39,432 nucleotides of DNA from JBCBSS01 sp039819065 (GCA_039819065.1 JBCBSS010000068.1:1-39432); one strand, 5' to 3'; counted from the first letter of the stretch, positions 16,896-25,131 are shown. The notes: generated from the sequence alone by a model not told the origin. Program-made: numbers and translations.

Positions 16896-19055
16896 TTACA
16901 CTGAAGCTATATCAAAAGGCAGCTTTCTAATCCTTTTTCCTGTCAATTCGAATATAGCGTTGGTCAGTGCCGGTGCAGCCGGTGGTAATCCTGGCTCACC
17001 TACTCCGCCTGGCGCCTCTTCATTTTGCATGATATAGGTATCGACATTGGGAGCTTCACTGATGCGGAGCATTTTGAACTTATCGAAGTTGGCTTGTACG
17101 GCCCTTCCTTCCTTCATTTCAATCTCACTTTTGAATGCCGCAGTGAGCCCCATCATAATACTGCCTTCTATCTGTGCCTTAACGATATCAGGGTTTACAG
17201 TCATCCCGCAGTCAATGACGGAGGTATATTTTTCGATCTTGATTTTGCCACCACTTTTACGAATTTTGGCCACCTGACCGCAATAGGAACCAAAGCAATG
17301 TACAATGGCGACGCCATAGGCGGCATCCTTATCTTTTTTCCATTCGGATTTGTCTCTGAGCGTTTCAAGCAGCTTGGAGAACCGAGGTTCATCTTTCAAG
17401 AGCTCAAGTCGGAATTCCAAAGGGTCTTTGCCAGCGGCATGCGCCAATTCATCCATAAAGCTTTCCTGTGCGAACCCGTTGGTAGAAGAATAAACTGAAC
17501 GCCACCACATGATCGGTATCGGTAGTTCTTTGGGTACAACAGTATAAGCCAGGTTAGGTACCTCATAGTGATGGTTGGCCCCTTCCATGAACCAAGGCTG
17601 TACTTTATTCTTATCTGCTCCCGGGAACTGGAATGAAGTGATTTGCGCTACCATCTTATCTTCCAGCGCTACCAAGTTGCCTTTATCGTCCAACCCACCT
17701 TTCAATACATTGAGTGAGCATGGACGGAAAGGCCCTTGTGTCACATCATCTTCTCTGGTCCATACCACCTTGATGGGCTTACCGATTTTCTTAGACAAGA
17801 AAGCCGCTTCATTGGGGAAGTCAGTAAACGCACGTCGACCGAATCCACCACCTAGAAAACTCACGTTGATAGTGACATTTTCTGGCGCCACCTTTAAATA
17901 ACCGGCTAAAGAGCCTCTCACCCAATTGGGAGACTGGGTTGGTCCCCAGAATTCGCATTTATCACCCACTACGCTTACTACACAGTTCATCGGTTCCATC
18001 GTAGCATGGGCCTGGAACGGACACTCATATTCTGCTTCTACTGTTTTGCTAGCTTTGCCATAAGCTGAGGAAAAGTTACCTCTTGAGACGGCTGAAAGTC
18101 CTTTTTCATCTTTACTAGCCCTATAATCATCATGTATGGTTTTGTTGTCCCATTTGTCGTGGCCTTTGAAATCCCATTCTACCTTGAGCTTTTTGCGGCC
18201 TTGTAGTGCGGACCAATAGTTGTCGGCAATGACCGCTACACCTTCCCTGGTGTGTCTGAATACGGTCATTTCGGATTTAACCACCTGCTGTACGCCTTTG
18301 ACCTTCAAGGTTTCCGTATCATCAAATGATTTAACCTTACCTTCAAAGACAGGGCACCGTTCTACCGAAGCGTAGAGCATACCCGGCACTTTTACGTCGA
18401 TACCAAACTCAGCAGTACCATTGGTTTTAAGAGGTACATCCTTACGGGGAAGGGGAGTGCCTAATATTTTGAAATCTTTGGGTGATTTAAGTGTTGGGTT
18501 CTCAGGAGCAGTGAGTGTACTGGCTGCTTCAACTAATTCCCCATAATGCAGGCTAGCTTTATTTTTCTTATTGATCACCTGCCCATTTTCGGCATAGCAA
18601 TCACTTTTGGCGATGCTCCATTTTTTGGTAGCCGCTTCTATCAACATTTCACGGGCTGCCGCGCCGATCTTGCGCGAGGCTTCCCATGAACTTCTGACGC
18701 TATTGCTACCACCTACAGACTGCCTGCCGTATTTTTTGCTATCTCCCTGTGCTTGCACGATATCCACCTGCTCTAAGTCTACTTCTAACTCTTCGGCCAG
18801 CAACATAGGCATAGATTGGTAAACGCCTTGTCCCATCTCTGGTCGGTGATTGACCAGTGTGACTTTGCCTGCGGTATCAATGAATATGAAGTTATTAAGT
18901 TGAATGCCAGCTTCTTCCGCGTGTACTGCATTGATCAACTCTGGAGATTTGCCGAGACTGGGGAGGTAGTAACCGACCGCCAGTACAGTTCCAGTCATGC
19001 TGGATAGCTTAAGGAAATCCCGCCTTTTGAATGTCGTTTTGTTACTTGCTTCCAT
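16896..19055 (-). CDS. Molybdopterin-binding subunit of a periplasmic XDH-family hydroxylase (IorB-like)
   Basis: Large subunit that hydroxylates an aldehyde or N-heterocycle at the molybdenum centre. A twin-arginine signal (FKRRDFLKLSSMTG) starts the protein, so the complex is exported folded. Two aldehyde-oxidase-type regions follow. Visible motifs are NHRPEMGQGVYQ, QSVGGSNSVRSSWEASR, FLGGGFGRRAFTDF at the cofactor and GVGEPGLPPAAPAL near the C-terminus with the catalytic Glu. The 719 residues match the isoquinoline 1-oxidoreductase beta-subunit type with a two-subunit, FAD-free architecture. It overlaps the 2Fe-2S subunit gene by 14 bases. Real substrate is unknown; isoquinoline is only the namesake. 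Confidence 0.92.
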   Translation of the reverse strand: MEASNKTTFKRRDFLKLSSMTGTVLAVGYYLPSLGKSPELINAVHAEEAGIQLNNFIFIDTAGKVTLVNHRPEMGQGVYQSMPMLLAEELEVDLEQVDIVQAQGDSKKYGRQSVGGSNSVRSSWEASRKIGAAAREMLIEAATKKWSIAKSDCYAENGQVINKKNKASLHYGELVEAASTLTAPENPTLKSPKDFKILGTPLPRKDVPLKTNGTAEFGIDVKVPGMLYASVERCPVFEGKVKSFDDTETLKVKGVQQVVKSEMTVFRHTREGVAVIADNYWSALQGRKKLKVEWDFKGHDKWDNKTIHDDYRASKDEKGLSAVSRGNFSSAYGKASKTVEAEYECPFQAHATMEPMNCVVSVVGDKCEFWGPTQSPNWVRGSLAGYLKVAPENVTINVSFLGGGFGRRAFTDFPNEAAFLSKKIGKPIKVVWTREDDVTQGPFRPCSLNVLKGGLDDKGNLVALEDKMVAQITSFQFPGADKNKVQPWFMEGANHHYEVPNLAYTVVPKELPIPIMWWRSVYSSTNGFAQESFMDELAHAAGKDPLEFRLELLKDEPRFSKLLETLRDKSEWKKDKDAAYGVAIVHCFGSYCGQVAKIRKSGGKIKIEKYTSVIDCGMTVNPDIVKAQIEGSIMMGLTAAFKSEIEMKEGRAVQANFDKFKMLRISEAPNVDTYIMQNEEAPGGVGEPGLPPAAPALTNAIFELTGKRIRKLPFDIASV

Positions 19056-19515
19056 CAGTAGTTAGTTTTGAGGCTTCCTTGATTGCTTTTCTAATTCTAG
19101 GGTAGGTACCACATCGACAGATGTTTCCCTGCATGGCCAGGTCGATGTCATTGTCGGTTGGTTCTGGATTGCGAGCCAGTAATGCTGTTGCTGACATGAT
19201 CTGACCTGATTGGCAATAGCCGCATTGAGGTACTTGCTCTTCAATCCACGCCTTTTGGATGGCATGATCATTGTTTTCTGAGATACCCTCGATGGTAGTA
19301 ATTTTCTTGTCGGCTACTGCTGCTACGGGAAGTATACAAGAACGTACGGCATTGCCATCAAGATGAATGGTGCATGCACCACATTGAGCGATACCACAAC
19401 CGAATTTGGTACCGGTCAATCCGATATGGTCACGAATGACCCAGAGCAGTGGCATCTGGGGGTCAACATCGACCGTATAGGATTTTTCGTTGATATTGAG
19501 TGAAATAGAAGCCAT
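19042..19515 (-). CDS. 2Fe-2S subunit of the XDH-family hydroxylase (IorA-like)
   Basis: Small electron-transfer subunit. The N-terminal plant-ferredoxin-type cluster motif is GTKFGCGIAQCGACTIHLDG with a fourth Cys in VRSCILPV. The C-terminal helical domain carries the second cluster, CGYCQSGQIM and NICRCGTYPRIRKAI. The 157-residue length is standard. It has no signal peptide of its own, as expected if it rides out with the Tat-signal-bearing Mo subunit. It is the first gene of the minus-strand operon and overlaps the next gene by 14 bases. Its promoter should lie in 19516-19737; the nearest motif read on the minus strand is TATATTG, an imperfect match. Confidence 0.94.
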   Translation of the reverse strand: MASISLNINEKSYTVDVDPQMPLLWVIRDHIGLTGTKFGCGIAQCGACTIHLDGNAVRSCILPVAAVADKKITTIEGISENNDHAIQKAWIEEQVPQCGYCQSGQIMSATALLARNPEPTDNDIDLAMQGNICRCGTYPRIRKAIKEASKLTTDGSK

Positions 19516-19737
19516 TTTTGGTAATTTTGGTAGAAAATTGACGTCGTGGCCTGAACGAGGCTAATACAATATACGTAACTAAGAGGATAATGTCACGGGT
19601 TGGACATTGACACAGAAGCCCTTTAGATAAACGTCAGCCATACTTCGACGCACGACAATTTGGGTAGTATTAATTGTGGACATGGCAATGTAGCTTATAT
19701 GCATAGCACCATGTCTTAGGCATTGCAAAGTACAAAC

Positions 19738-20172
19738 ATGATAAAGCGAGCATTACTGCTGATACTACTGGTATCGGCTATTTTTTCAAGTAACAAAACC
19801 TGGGCACAACACGAATTGAAAGTAACCATCAAGAATTATGATAACGAAGAGGGTAGCTTCATGGTGGCCATTTTTTCAGCAAAGGAAGATTTTCTCAAGA
19901 GGGATTATATCAGTAAGAAGGTCAAAGTAGAACCTGGTCAATCCACTTCAGTTTACTTCGAGAATATTCCCTCAGGGTATTACGCCGTTAGTATCTTCCA
20001 CGACGAGAACGAGAATGGTAAACTGGACAAGAACTTTGTAGGCATTCCCAAAGAAGACTTTGGTTTCTCCAACAATGCCAGGGCGCGGTTTGGCCCGCCT
20101 GATTTCGACGAAGCCAAGGTAATGGTAGCGGCGGATACAAGCCTTGAGGTGGAAATGAGAGGGATTCTCTGA
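19738..20172 (+). CDS. DUF2141 exported protein
   Basis: Periplasmic protein of the DUF2141 family, function unknown. The signal peptide MIKRALLLILLVSAIFSSNKTWAQ is followed by a single beta-sandwich-like domain with the hallmarks of the family: VTIKNYDNEEGSFMVAIFS, the IPSGYYAVSIFHDENENGKLD segment, then NFVGIPKEDFGFSNNARA and FGPPDFDEAKV. The frame opens at a TTG at 19723, but the ATG at 19738 begins the signal peptide and is the likely start. It is divergent from the hydroxylase operon and convergent with the XRE regulator, whose stop is only 4 bases away. Confidence 0.9.
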   Translation: MIKRALLLILLVSAIFSSNKTWAQHELKVTIKNYDNEEGSFMVAIFSAKEDFLKRDYISKKVKVEPGQSTSVYFENIPSGYYAVSIFHDENENGKLDKNFVGIPKEDFGFSNNARARFGPPDFDEAKVMVAADTSLEVEMRGIL

Positions 20173-20175
20173 TTT

Positions 20176-20535
20176 CTAACCATTTTTGCTGACCGTCTCT
20201 AGCTTTTTGTAAAGCCTTAACATATCATCTTTGAGTTCAGCAATTTGCCTGTCTTTTTCATCGAGTTGTAATTGAAATGCTTGCTCCATATTGGTAGGAG
20301 TTGACCTAAGCATTTGGTCTTCCCCGCGCATTAGCCACTCCGCACTAACTGGAAAGTTCTCCAATATTTTAGTAAGTGTTTTTAAACTAGGTTCTGTTTC
20401 ACCCTTCACGATCTTCCCTACATTTTGAGGTAAAATCCCTGTGCGATGGCCAAATTCAGCCTTAGACAGCTGAAAATGCTCGATAATCTCAGCTATGCGC
20501 TCGTTCACCGGTGTCATTTTGTCGGATGTTGACAT
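20176..20535 (-). CDS. XRE/Cro-CI-type helix-turn-helix regulator with C-terminal coiled coil
   Basis: DNA-binding repressor-like protein. The HTH occupies about residues 10-65 (RIAEIIEHFQLSKAEFGHRT, QNVGKIVKGETEPSLKTLTK). The NFPVSAEWLMRGED ending is familiar from Bacteroidota XRE regulators, and a short leucine-zipper-like coiled coil follows (DEKDRQIAELKDDMLRLYKK). It is divergent from a 74-residue gene, with a perfect 16-bp palindrome and an extra half-site in the 132-base gap, so it probably regulates itself and/or that gene. The ligand or signal is unknown. Confidence 0.9.
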   Translation of the reverse strand: MSTSDKMTPVNERIAEIIEHFQLSKAEFGHRTGILPQNVGKIVKGETEPSLKTLTKILENFPVSAEWLMRGEDQMLRSTPTNMEQAFQLQLDEKDRQIAELKDDMLRLYKKLETVSKNG

Positions 20536-20563
20536 ATTAAAAACAGCATTAGTTGCTTTTATA

Positions 20564-20600
20564 ATAACTTATAAGTTATATATTTGAATCAATAAGTTAT
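20564..20600. promoter_or_regulatory. Palindromic operator plus half-site
   Basis: ATAACTTATAAGTTAT at 20564-20579 is a perfect 16-bp palindrome. The half-site ATAAGTTAT recurs at 20592-20600, exactly 21 bases (two helical turns) after its copy at 20571. It lies between the XRE regulator and the divergent small gene. Confidence 0.6.
20579..20586 (+). promoter_or_regulatory. Putative -7 promoter element of the small divergent gene
   Basis: TATATTTG fits TAnnTTTG exactly. A TTG at 20553-20555 is 23 bases upstream, slightly too far for the usual -33 box. It overlaps the end of the palindrome by one base and sits between the two half-sites, so a bound regulator would block it. Confidence 0.5.
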
Positions 20601-20667
20601 TTTTAATCGCCTGAAAGATAAATATATATAATTCTGGAGTGAGTATAAAACAGACATTGATTGAAGT

Positions 20668-20892
20668 ATGCCTGCATTTAATCTGAATAAGCGGGGCCAT
20701 TACGAGCAAATGATCACTGATTTAGTGGAGGGCATAATAGGCTTGGGTTACTCCATTGAGCAGATTGAAGAAGTGGAATGCTATATCATGTATTGCATGA
20801 TGAAAGCGGATGATAACGACAAAAAGTTGCAGAACGTCTTTTTGGCTATCAGCAGTTTAAGGATGCTATTGACTATGGACAAAGACAGATGA
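20668..20892 (+). CDS. Small acidic protein of unknown function, divergent from the XRE regulator
   Basis: No family recognised. The 74 residues look mostly helical, with no signal peptide: GHYEQMITDLVEGIIGLGY, SIEQIEEVECYIMYCMMKAD and a final hydrophobic helix FLAISSLRMLLTM. It is preceded by a good -7 element that overlaps a palindromic operator. The arrangement is that of a regulator and its regulated small gene, as in phage-like or toxin-antitoxin control regions, but nothing in the protein itself supports either. Confidence 0.6.
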   Translation: MPAFNLNKRGHYEQMITDLVEGIIGLGYSIEQIEEVECYIMYCMMKADDNDKKLQNVFLAISSLRMLLTMDKDR

Positions 20893-21158
20893 GATTCATT
20901 GCCAGCAAGGAGGTCATTAGATACAACATAATTGATCTGGGCTTTAGGTCAGCTTTAGTTTATATGTGGTTTAATCTGCCTTCGCGGCTGCTTGATTTAT
21001 CGCTGACGCTATTGGCGACATGCTATCGGCAGACAAGAAAGTGGCAGTCTACTAAGTGCCGACCCTACCTGGTGTTCTCCTTAGTTTGTGGAGTTACCCC
21101 GCCGGCGCCTTCGTTTAGCAAGTGTCTTTCATGGTTAGGCGCTGTGCGGGGTTTATGA
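20889..21158 (+). CDS. Doubtful 89-residue ORF, possibly non-coding
   Basis: The ATG overlaps the stop of the preceding small gene by four bases, which is what a coupled gene would show. The protein is unlike a normal soluble protein: Leu, Cys, Trp and Arg are high and acidic residues are almost absent after residue 37. Its second half is encoded by a GC-rich block that folds into a 13-bp hairpin. I list it because the overlap is suggestive, but I think the GC-rich DNA is more likely structural or mobile DNA than coding. Confidence 0.22.
   Translation: MRFIASKEVIRYNIIDLGFRSALVYMWFNLPSRLLDLSLTLLATCYRQTRKWQSTKCRPYLVFSLVCGVTPPAPSFSKCLSWLGAVRGL
21096..21152. other. Strong GC-rich hairpin
   Basis: ACCCCGC and GCGCCT (21096-21102, 21105-21110) pair with AGGCGC and GCGGGGT (21137-21142, 21146-21152), leaving a 2x3 internal loop and a 26-base terminal loop. 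The surrounding 170 bases are GC-rich and are followed at once by about 90 bases of very AT-rich DNA. Confidence 0.55.
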
Positions 21159-21250
21159 AAATTCTATTAGTTATATTTAAAATAAAAATATGTATAAATA
21201 ATTTTAATTAATCATATTCGTTTTTAATTTATCATTTAACCGTAACACCC

Positions 21251-22444
21251 ATGAAACCAACCAAATTACTACACTTTATCTGTGTATTACTGTTACTGGC
21301 AGCCTGTAGTGATCAGGAACAGATAACAAGGCGGGAACCACCTATTGAGCATCAATCTTACGAACAGCGTGTGGCATACACACACCGACATCTTAGCAAC
21401 CTTAGCCAGATAGTCGGACAAATGGCAAGGAACCCAACCCTGCGTCAACTACTTTACGAAGAGGCAGCCAAAAGATTTGACGGTGAGACAAACGTGATAT
21501 TGGAAGTATTGATTGAGAAAGCAAAAAACAGTCATATGTCCCTGGATTTAGAAGCTGAAGAGGCGATCGAGTCATTGAACGCTTTTAAAGGAATTGAAGG
21601 TGTTAATTACTACCCTCAAATATTCGTCCCTAACCTTGAGTACTTTAAGCGCAATACAGCACTTAGATCAGAGCAAGACTTAAACGACCCTACTATAGTA
21701 CTTTTTACAGGAGATGAAAGCCAAGAGGTTTTTCAAGGGTATAGTCTAGGTGATGACCTTACACTTATTGAAGAGCCAGACCTACTGGTAGATGAAACCT
21801 ATGCCGGACAAAACGAGACCTGGGTTTTGTCGCTTAATGAAACAGTTACCAGCGAGTGTGCCATTGCAGAACTAATAGGTGAAGAAGGACCGATAGATGG
21901 AGAAGGTGAGAAAAGCTGCTTGCCCGGTGGAAGAACAGGAGGGACAGGCGGTACCGGTGGTGGAGGTAGCGGCAGTGGTCATGCAACCCCAAGTGCTACC
22001 ATTACCGATATTTTAGTAGCTTGCCATCATGAGAGTTGGGCAGCTGGTCAGAGTGAAGTTCACATGATTACGCTCGTTCATAGTTTCGAGTTTATCGATG
22101 GTGAATTAAATCTATATGGTGGCAATGATCATCAGGGAGGCAGAATAGCTAAAATTCCGAGAGATGATGTAAGTAACCTACAAACGATAGATGTCAATTT
22201 TGATGTGGTTAATTGTTGGGATGATCGAGCACCTGGCTTACCGTATGGTAGCTATGTTATTTTTGAATATGATGGATTTCCTACAGGGAAAAAGGATATT
22301 ACTTGGCTTAGTGGAGGTAGAAGTTTTGATTGGGAATATAAATCGGCGGATGAAGCTTATGATAACAGTACATTGTTCAAAGTTGATTTTTCGAGGGTTC
22401 AATTTGGCTTTCCATGCATAGAATGGGCTGGTATTTATCAATGA
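21251..22444 (+). CDS. Two-part lipoprotein with Gly-rich linker, unknown function
   Basis: Lipobox LLAAC gives an N-terminal lipid anchor at Cys19. Residues 25-115 are helical (YEQRVAYTHRHLSNLSQIVG and following). A middle region runs to about 225, and a flexible linker rich in Gly, Thr and Ser (around 228-250) leads into a C-terminal beta-rich domain of about 145 residues ending PCIEWAGIYQ. I know no family for it. Four bases overlap the following outer-membrane-protein gene (start 22441). The same junction, including PCIEWAGxYQ, recurs as a remnant at 23093-23155, so lipoprotein plus barrel appears to be a duplicated functional unit. Confidence 0.8.
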   Translation: MKPTKLLHFICVLLLLAACSDQEQITRREPPIEHQSYEQRVAYTHRHLSNLSQIVGQMARNPTLRQLLYEEAAKRFDGETNVILEVLIEKAKNSHMSLDLEAEEAIESLNAFKGIEGVNYYPQIFVPNLEYFKRNTALRSEQDLNDPTIVLFTGDESQEVFQGYSLGDDLTLIEEPDLLVDETYAGQNETWVLSLNETVTSECAIAELIGEEGPIDGEGEKSCLPGGRTGGTGGTGGGGSGSGHATPSATITDILVACHHESWAAGQSEVHMITLVHSFEFIDGELNLYGGNDHQGGRIAKIPRDDVSNLQTIDVNFDVVNCWDDRAPGLPYGSYVIFEYDGFPTGKKDITWLSGGRSFDWEYKSADEAYDNSTLFKVDFSRVQFGFPCIEWAGIYQ

Positions 22445-23097
22445 AAAGGTTGATCGTATTTCTTTTGATAATTAACTGTCTTTTTATCAACGAGGTTTTT
22501 GGGCAAAGTGAAGAGCCTCAATCGAAGATTGAGCTATTTCCAACTATCGGGATTACGTGGAGGAGTCCTGCTACTCAGTTTTTCGATTTTAGTGGAGTTT
22601 TTCCGGAAGAAATGAATTCTTTGTATGATGATGAACGCAATACGCAAGGACTTGCCTTAAACACAGGCTTGCTTATTCGATACAATGAGAAGTTTGAATT
22701 CGAATACTACCCTGGGTGGCGATATGATGTCGTACAAAGGGAACCGGGTGTTTTAAATAGTAGAATAAGGCAGTTCATAGTTGATCATAATTGGAATATC
22801 CAGTACAAAAAAAAGCTGGGTGTAGGTATCGGCTTCAGTATCATAAATACAGGAAAAGGTTACTTCAATGATTTGGAGCTTCATGGAAACCAAGAATTCA
22901 GGAGTATTCAGTTTGAGTCGTTCAACTTTTTTGTTGACATTCCTATCAAAAAGGTAATTGATTTTGAAGTCAAGGTTCAATATGTGAGAAGAGACTTTCC
23001 TGCCAATAGAACACTTGACGTTACTATGCTTAACCTGAGGGTCTATTACCGATTTAGGTTTTTAAATGGCATAAGAAGGGAATCCAAGGGTGATTGA
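22441..23097 (+). CDS. Outer-membrane beta-barrel-like protein, paired with the lipoprotein
   Basis: The frame is open from 22414, but the ATG at 22441 starts a clear signal peptide (MKRLIVFLLIINCLFINEVFG) and overlaps the lipoprotein stop by four bases. The 218-residue protein shows the alternating aromatic/polar strands of a small barrel: KFEFEYYPGWRYDVVQ, RQFIVDHNWNIQYKKKLGVG, IDFEVKVQYVRRDFP and LNLRVYYRFRFLNG. No plug or known domain is recognised. It has a damaged paralogue immediately downstream (23152-23801). A surface or transport role with the lipoprotein is inference. Confidence 0.78.
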   Translation: MKRLIVFLLIINCLFINEVFGQSEEPQSKIELFPTIGITWRSPATQFFDFSGVFPEEMNSLYDDERNTQGLALNTGLLIRYNEKFEFEYYPGWRYDVVQREPGVLNSRIRQFIVDHNWNIQYKKKLGVGIGFSIINTGKGYFNDLELHGNQEFRSIQFESFNFFVDIPIKKVIDFEVKVQYVRRDFPANRTLDVTMLNLRVYYRFRFLNGIRRESKGD

Positions 23098-23155
23098 GTT
23101 TTCTTGTGTTTAATTCGACTTGCCATGCATAGAATGGGCAGGACAATATCAGTGA
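23093..23155 (+). pseudogene. 3' remnant of a second copy of the Gly-rich lipoprotein gene
   Basis: Aligned codon by codon with the last 21 codons of the lipoprotein gene (22382-22444), 48 of 63 bases match. The remnant reads IEFSCV, stop, FDLPCIEWAGQYQ, stop, against VDFSRVQFGFPCIEWAGIYQ, stop. The inner stop is a CAA-to-TAA change. The remnant keeps the same four-base overlap with the start of the next barrel gene. Confidence 0.75.
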
Positions 23156-23801
23156 GAACGCTACTTTTATTAATGCTTGGGTTATGTTGGATTGGTTTGA
23201 ACCAATCGTCTGGTCAGGAGCAACAAAATTCTAAGCTCTACCTTTCGGCAGGGTTTCTATACAGAAGCCCTGCTACAAGGTTAGCTACTTTAAATGGAGT
23301 AAGTAGAATCCCGATCAGCAATTTGTTCATTGGAGAGAGAAACATCCAGGCGTTCGGTCTAGCAACTGGAGTAACTTATCAGATTAAAGGGAAGTTTGAG
23401 TTTGAATATTACCCATTTCTTAGATACGACCATGTAGCTTTTGAGTCTATTCTTCCGACAACTTACCGAAAAGAGTTTATCGTTGATCATAATTTCAATT
23501 TTAGGATCAGAAAGAAAGTAGCACTTGGGTTGGGATTCGCATTATCAATACAGGGAAAGAATATTTTAACTTTCCTAGTGCGAATAGAGTTGAAGGCTAC
23601 CAGAGCATTCAATTTAACTCATATAATTTTTTGATTGATATCCCTATCAAAAAGATCATTGACTTTGAAATTAAAGTACAATACGTACCACACGATTTCC
23701 CTACTAATAGATCTGCTGAAGTAACTATGCTGAGTTTGAGAGCCTATTATAGATTTAACTTTTTGAACAATAGGCTCAAAAACAGAAGTGATCGCTCTTG
23801 A
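23152..23801 (+). pseudogene. Frameshifted paralogue of the barrel-like protein
   Basis: Homologous throughout to the gene at 22441-23097: RSPAT, KFEFEYYPxxRYD, FIVDHNxN, xDIPIKKxIDFExKVQYV and TMLxLRxYYRFxFLN are shared. The first frame reads to GLGF and is lost at about 23539. The second frame resumes with IINTGKEYFNF at 23541 and runs to a TGA at 23799-23801. Restoring one base (GGC in place of GC at 23539-23540) joins both into one protein of the expected length. The start equivalent to the upstream paralogue is GTG 23152, overlapping the lipoprotein remnant; upstream in-frame ATGs lie at 23125 and 23134. Either the gene is dead or a base is missing from the assembly. Confidence 0.8.
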
Positions 23802-23867
23802 ACCATGAACAGCGTCATTCAATATGAAGGCGACCATCGGTTTAACCCTGAATCTACTTACGCCATA

Positions 23868-25091
23868 ATGAAGTTTATTTACCTTATCCTAATAATCATC
23901 TCAGTGCCTTTGACCTCATTCTCACAAACCGAAACCACGTTTATAGTAGATCGTGATACTAACTATCGCGATCTACTTGAAGAGATATTTGAGAACCGGC
24001 AGCTTGAAAAACTAAAGATCGTAGTGCCTGAAAATTATGACGGTTACTTCATCTTGTCTAAAATTAATTATCAGTACGATTATTCGGGGATAAGCGTTCC
24101 CTTCGATTTTAAGGTGGTAAAGCTATCCGAGTCTTTGGGCAACCTCAAAAACCTTAAGGAGCTTGACGTGAACCATATTGGCCTGGAACAACTACCTTCA
24201 AGCATTACCAAATTATCCGCGCTGGAAAAATTGGATATCAGCTTCAACCTGTTATCAATAACCAATGAGATTGATAAGTTACGCCAGCTTGAAAACTTGA
24301 AGTCCATCAAAATTTATGGCAATCCTTTGACCAGGCAAGAAATTGTAATGCTGGAATCGCTAAACCTACCTGAGGGAATATATTATACGATGGAAGACCT
24401 GGCTAATGAACCTACTCGGGTCGACGCAAAATACTTTAAACCCAACCGTTGGAATAGGCTTAAGCAAAGATTACTGGAGGATATTAATACTTACTACCCA
24501 GTAGGCATTTATGGAAATGACGTTTTTGCAGGATACCAAGAACTAAAAGCCATTCTAACCAAAAAGATCAATACACATCTCGATGGGCAAATCGCTACGC
24601 CTTGGAAAAGCCTGGTAGCAGAATGGAAGCATCAGGCGAGTGTCGAGGTTGCTATGGATTTAGGCCATAACCAATTCCCTTCTTATGAGTTAGCTGGTAT
24701 TATTTCAGATGAAGAGGTGAATGGCATAAGGGAAAGAAAGGGTATTACCTTATGTATATCATTGCTGACTGATCACTACACCATCTATTTTAATGCCACC
24801 CTGTTTCTCAAAAACTACCTCAACCCATTAGGCCGCCCGGTAACTAAGAAGATATACTACGGGATAGAAAATGCTAAAAAAGAGGAAGAACAACTCATGC
24901 AAAGCTTGCACAAACTGACCAAAAAGTATTTTCCCGATCATGAATTCATAGAACACAGGCTGTTGTTCGAAAGCCACGTACATGGTGCCACACCTCATGG
25001 ACAAGACCCCCTGGGCGATAAGAACAGCTACCCCATTTTGAATTTCCTCTTCAATTTAGAACATATTGGCGATGCGGAAATACTGGAATGA
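23868..25091 (+). CDS. Exported leucine-rich-repeat protein
   Basis: ATG 23868 begins a signal peptide (MKFIYLILIIISVPLTSFSQ); the frame is open from 23805 but that N-terminus is unlikely. After about 75 residues come three or four leucine-rich repeats (LGNLKNLKELDVNHIGLEQL, ITKLSALEKLDISFNLLSI, LENLKSIKIYGNPL). A C-terminal half of about 230 residues follows that I do not recognise, with Trp-rich NRWNRLKQRL and a final HVHGATPHGQDP segment. LRRs usually bind proteins. It is the last gene before a strong terminator and may be co-transcribed with the lipoprotein/barrel genes upstream. Confidence 0.82.
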   Translation: MKFIYLILIIISVPLTSFSQTETTFIVDRDTNYRDLLEEIFENRQLEKLKIVVPENYDGYFILSKINYQYDYSGISVPFDFKVVKLSESLGNLKNLKELDVNHIGLEQLPSSITKLSALEKLDISFNLLSITNEIDKLRQLENLKSIKIYGNPLTRQEIVMLESLNLPEGIYYTMEDLANEPTRVDAKYFKPNRWNRLKQRLLEDINTYYPVGIYGNDVFAGYQELKAILTKKINTHLDGQIATPWKSLVAEWKHQASVEVAMDLGHNQFPSYELAGIISDEEVNGIRERKGITLCISLLTDHYTIYFNATLFLKNYLNPLGRPVTKKIYYGIENAKKEEEQLMQSLHKLTKKYFPDHEFIEHRLLFESHVHGATPHGQDPLGDKNSYPILNFLFNLEHIGDAEILE

Positions 25092-25131
25092 AACCAATAT
25101 CAAGCGTAATTGACACTATTATTGAAGACAT

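Noticed and set aside
16896..19515. Plus-strand ORFs of up to 157 codons opposite the molybdenum hydroxylase genes
   Set aside because: The minus-strand frames have unmistakable cofactor and iron-sulfur motifs; the antisense frames show none.
21096..21152. Integron attC site
   Set aside because: GTTAGGC at 21134-21140 fits the right core, but no matching RYYYAAC partner is found at the proper distance and no integrase is in the window. The hairpin is reported as unexplained instead.
20668..21158. Toxin-antitoxin pair formed by the two small ORFs downstream of the operator
   Set aside because: Neither protein resembles a known toxin or antitoxin, and the second ORF is probably not coding.
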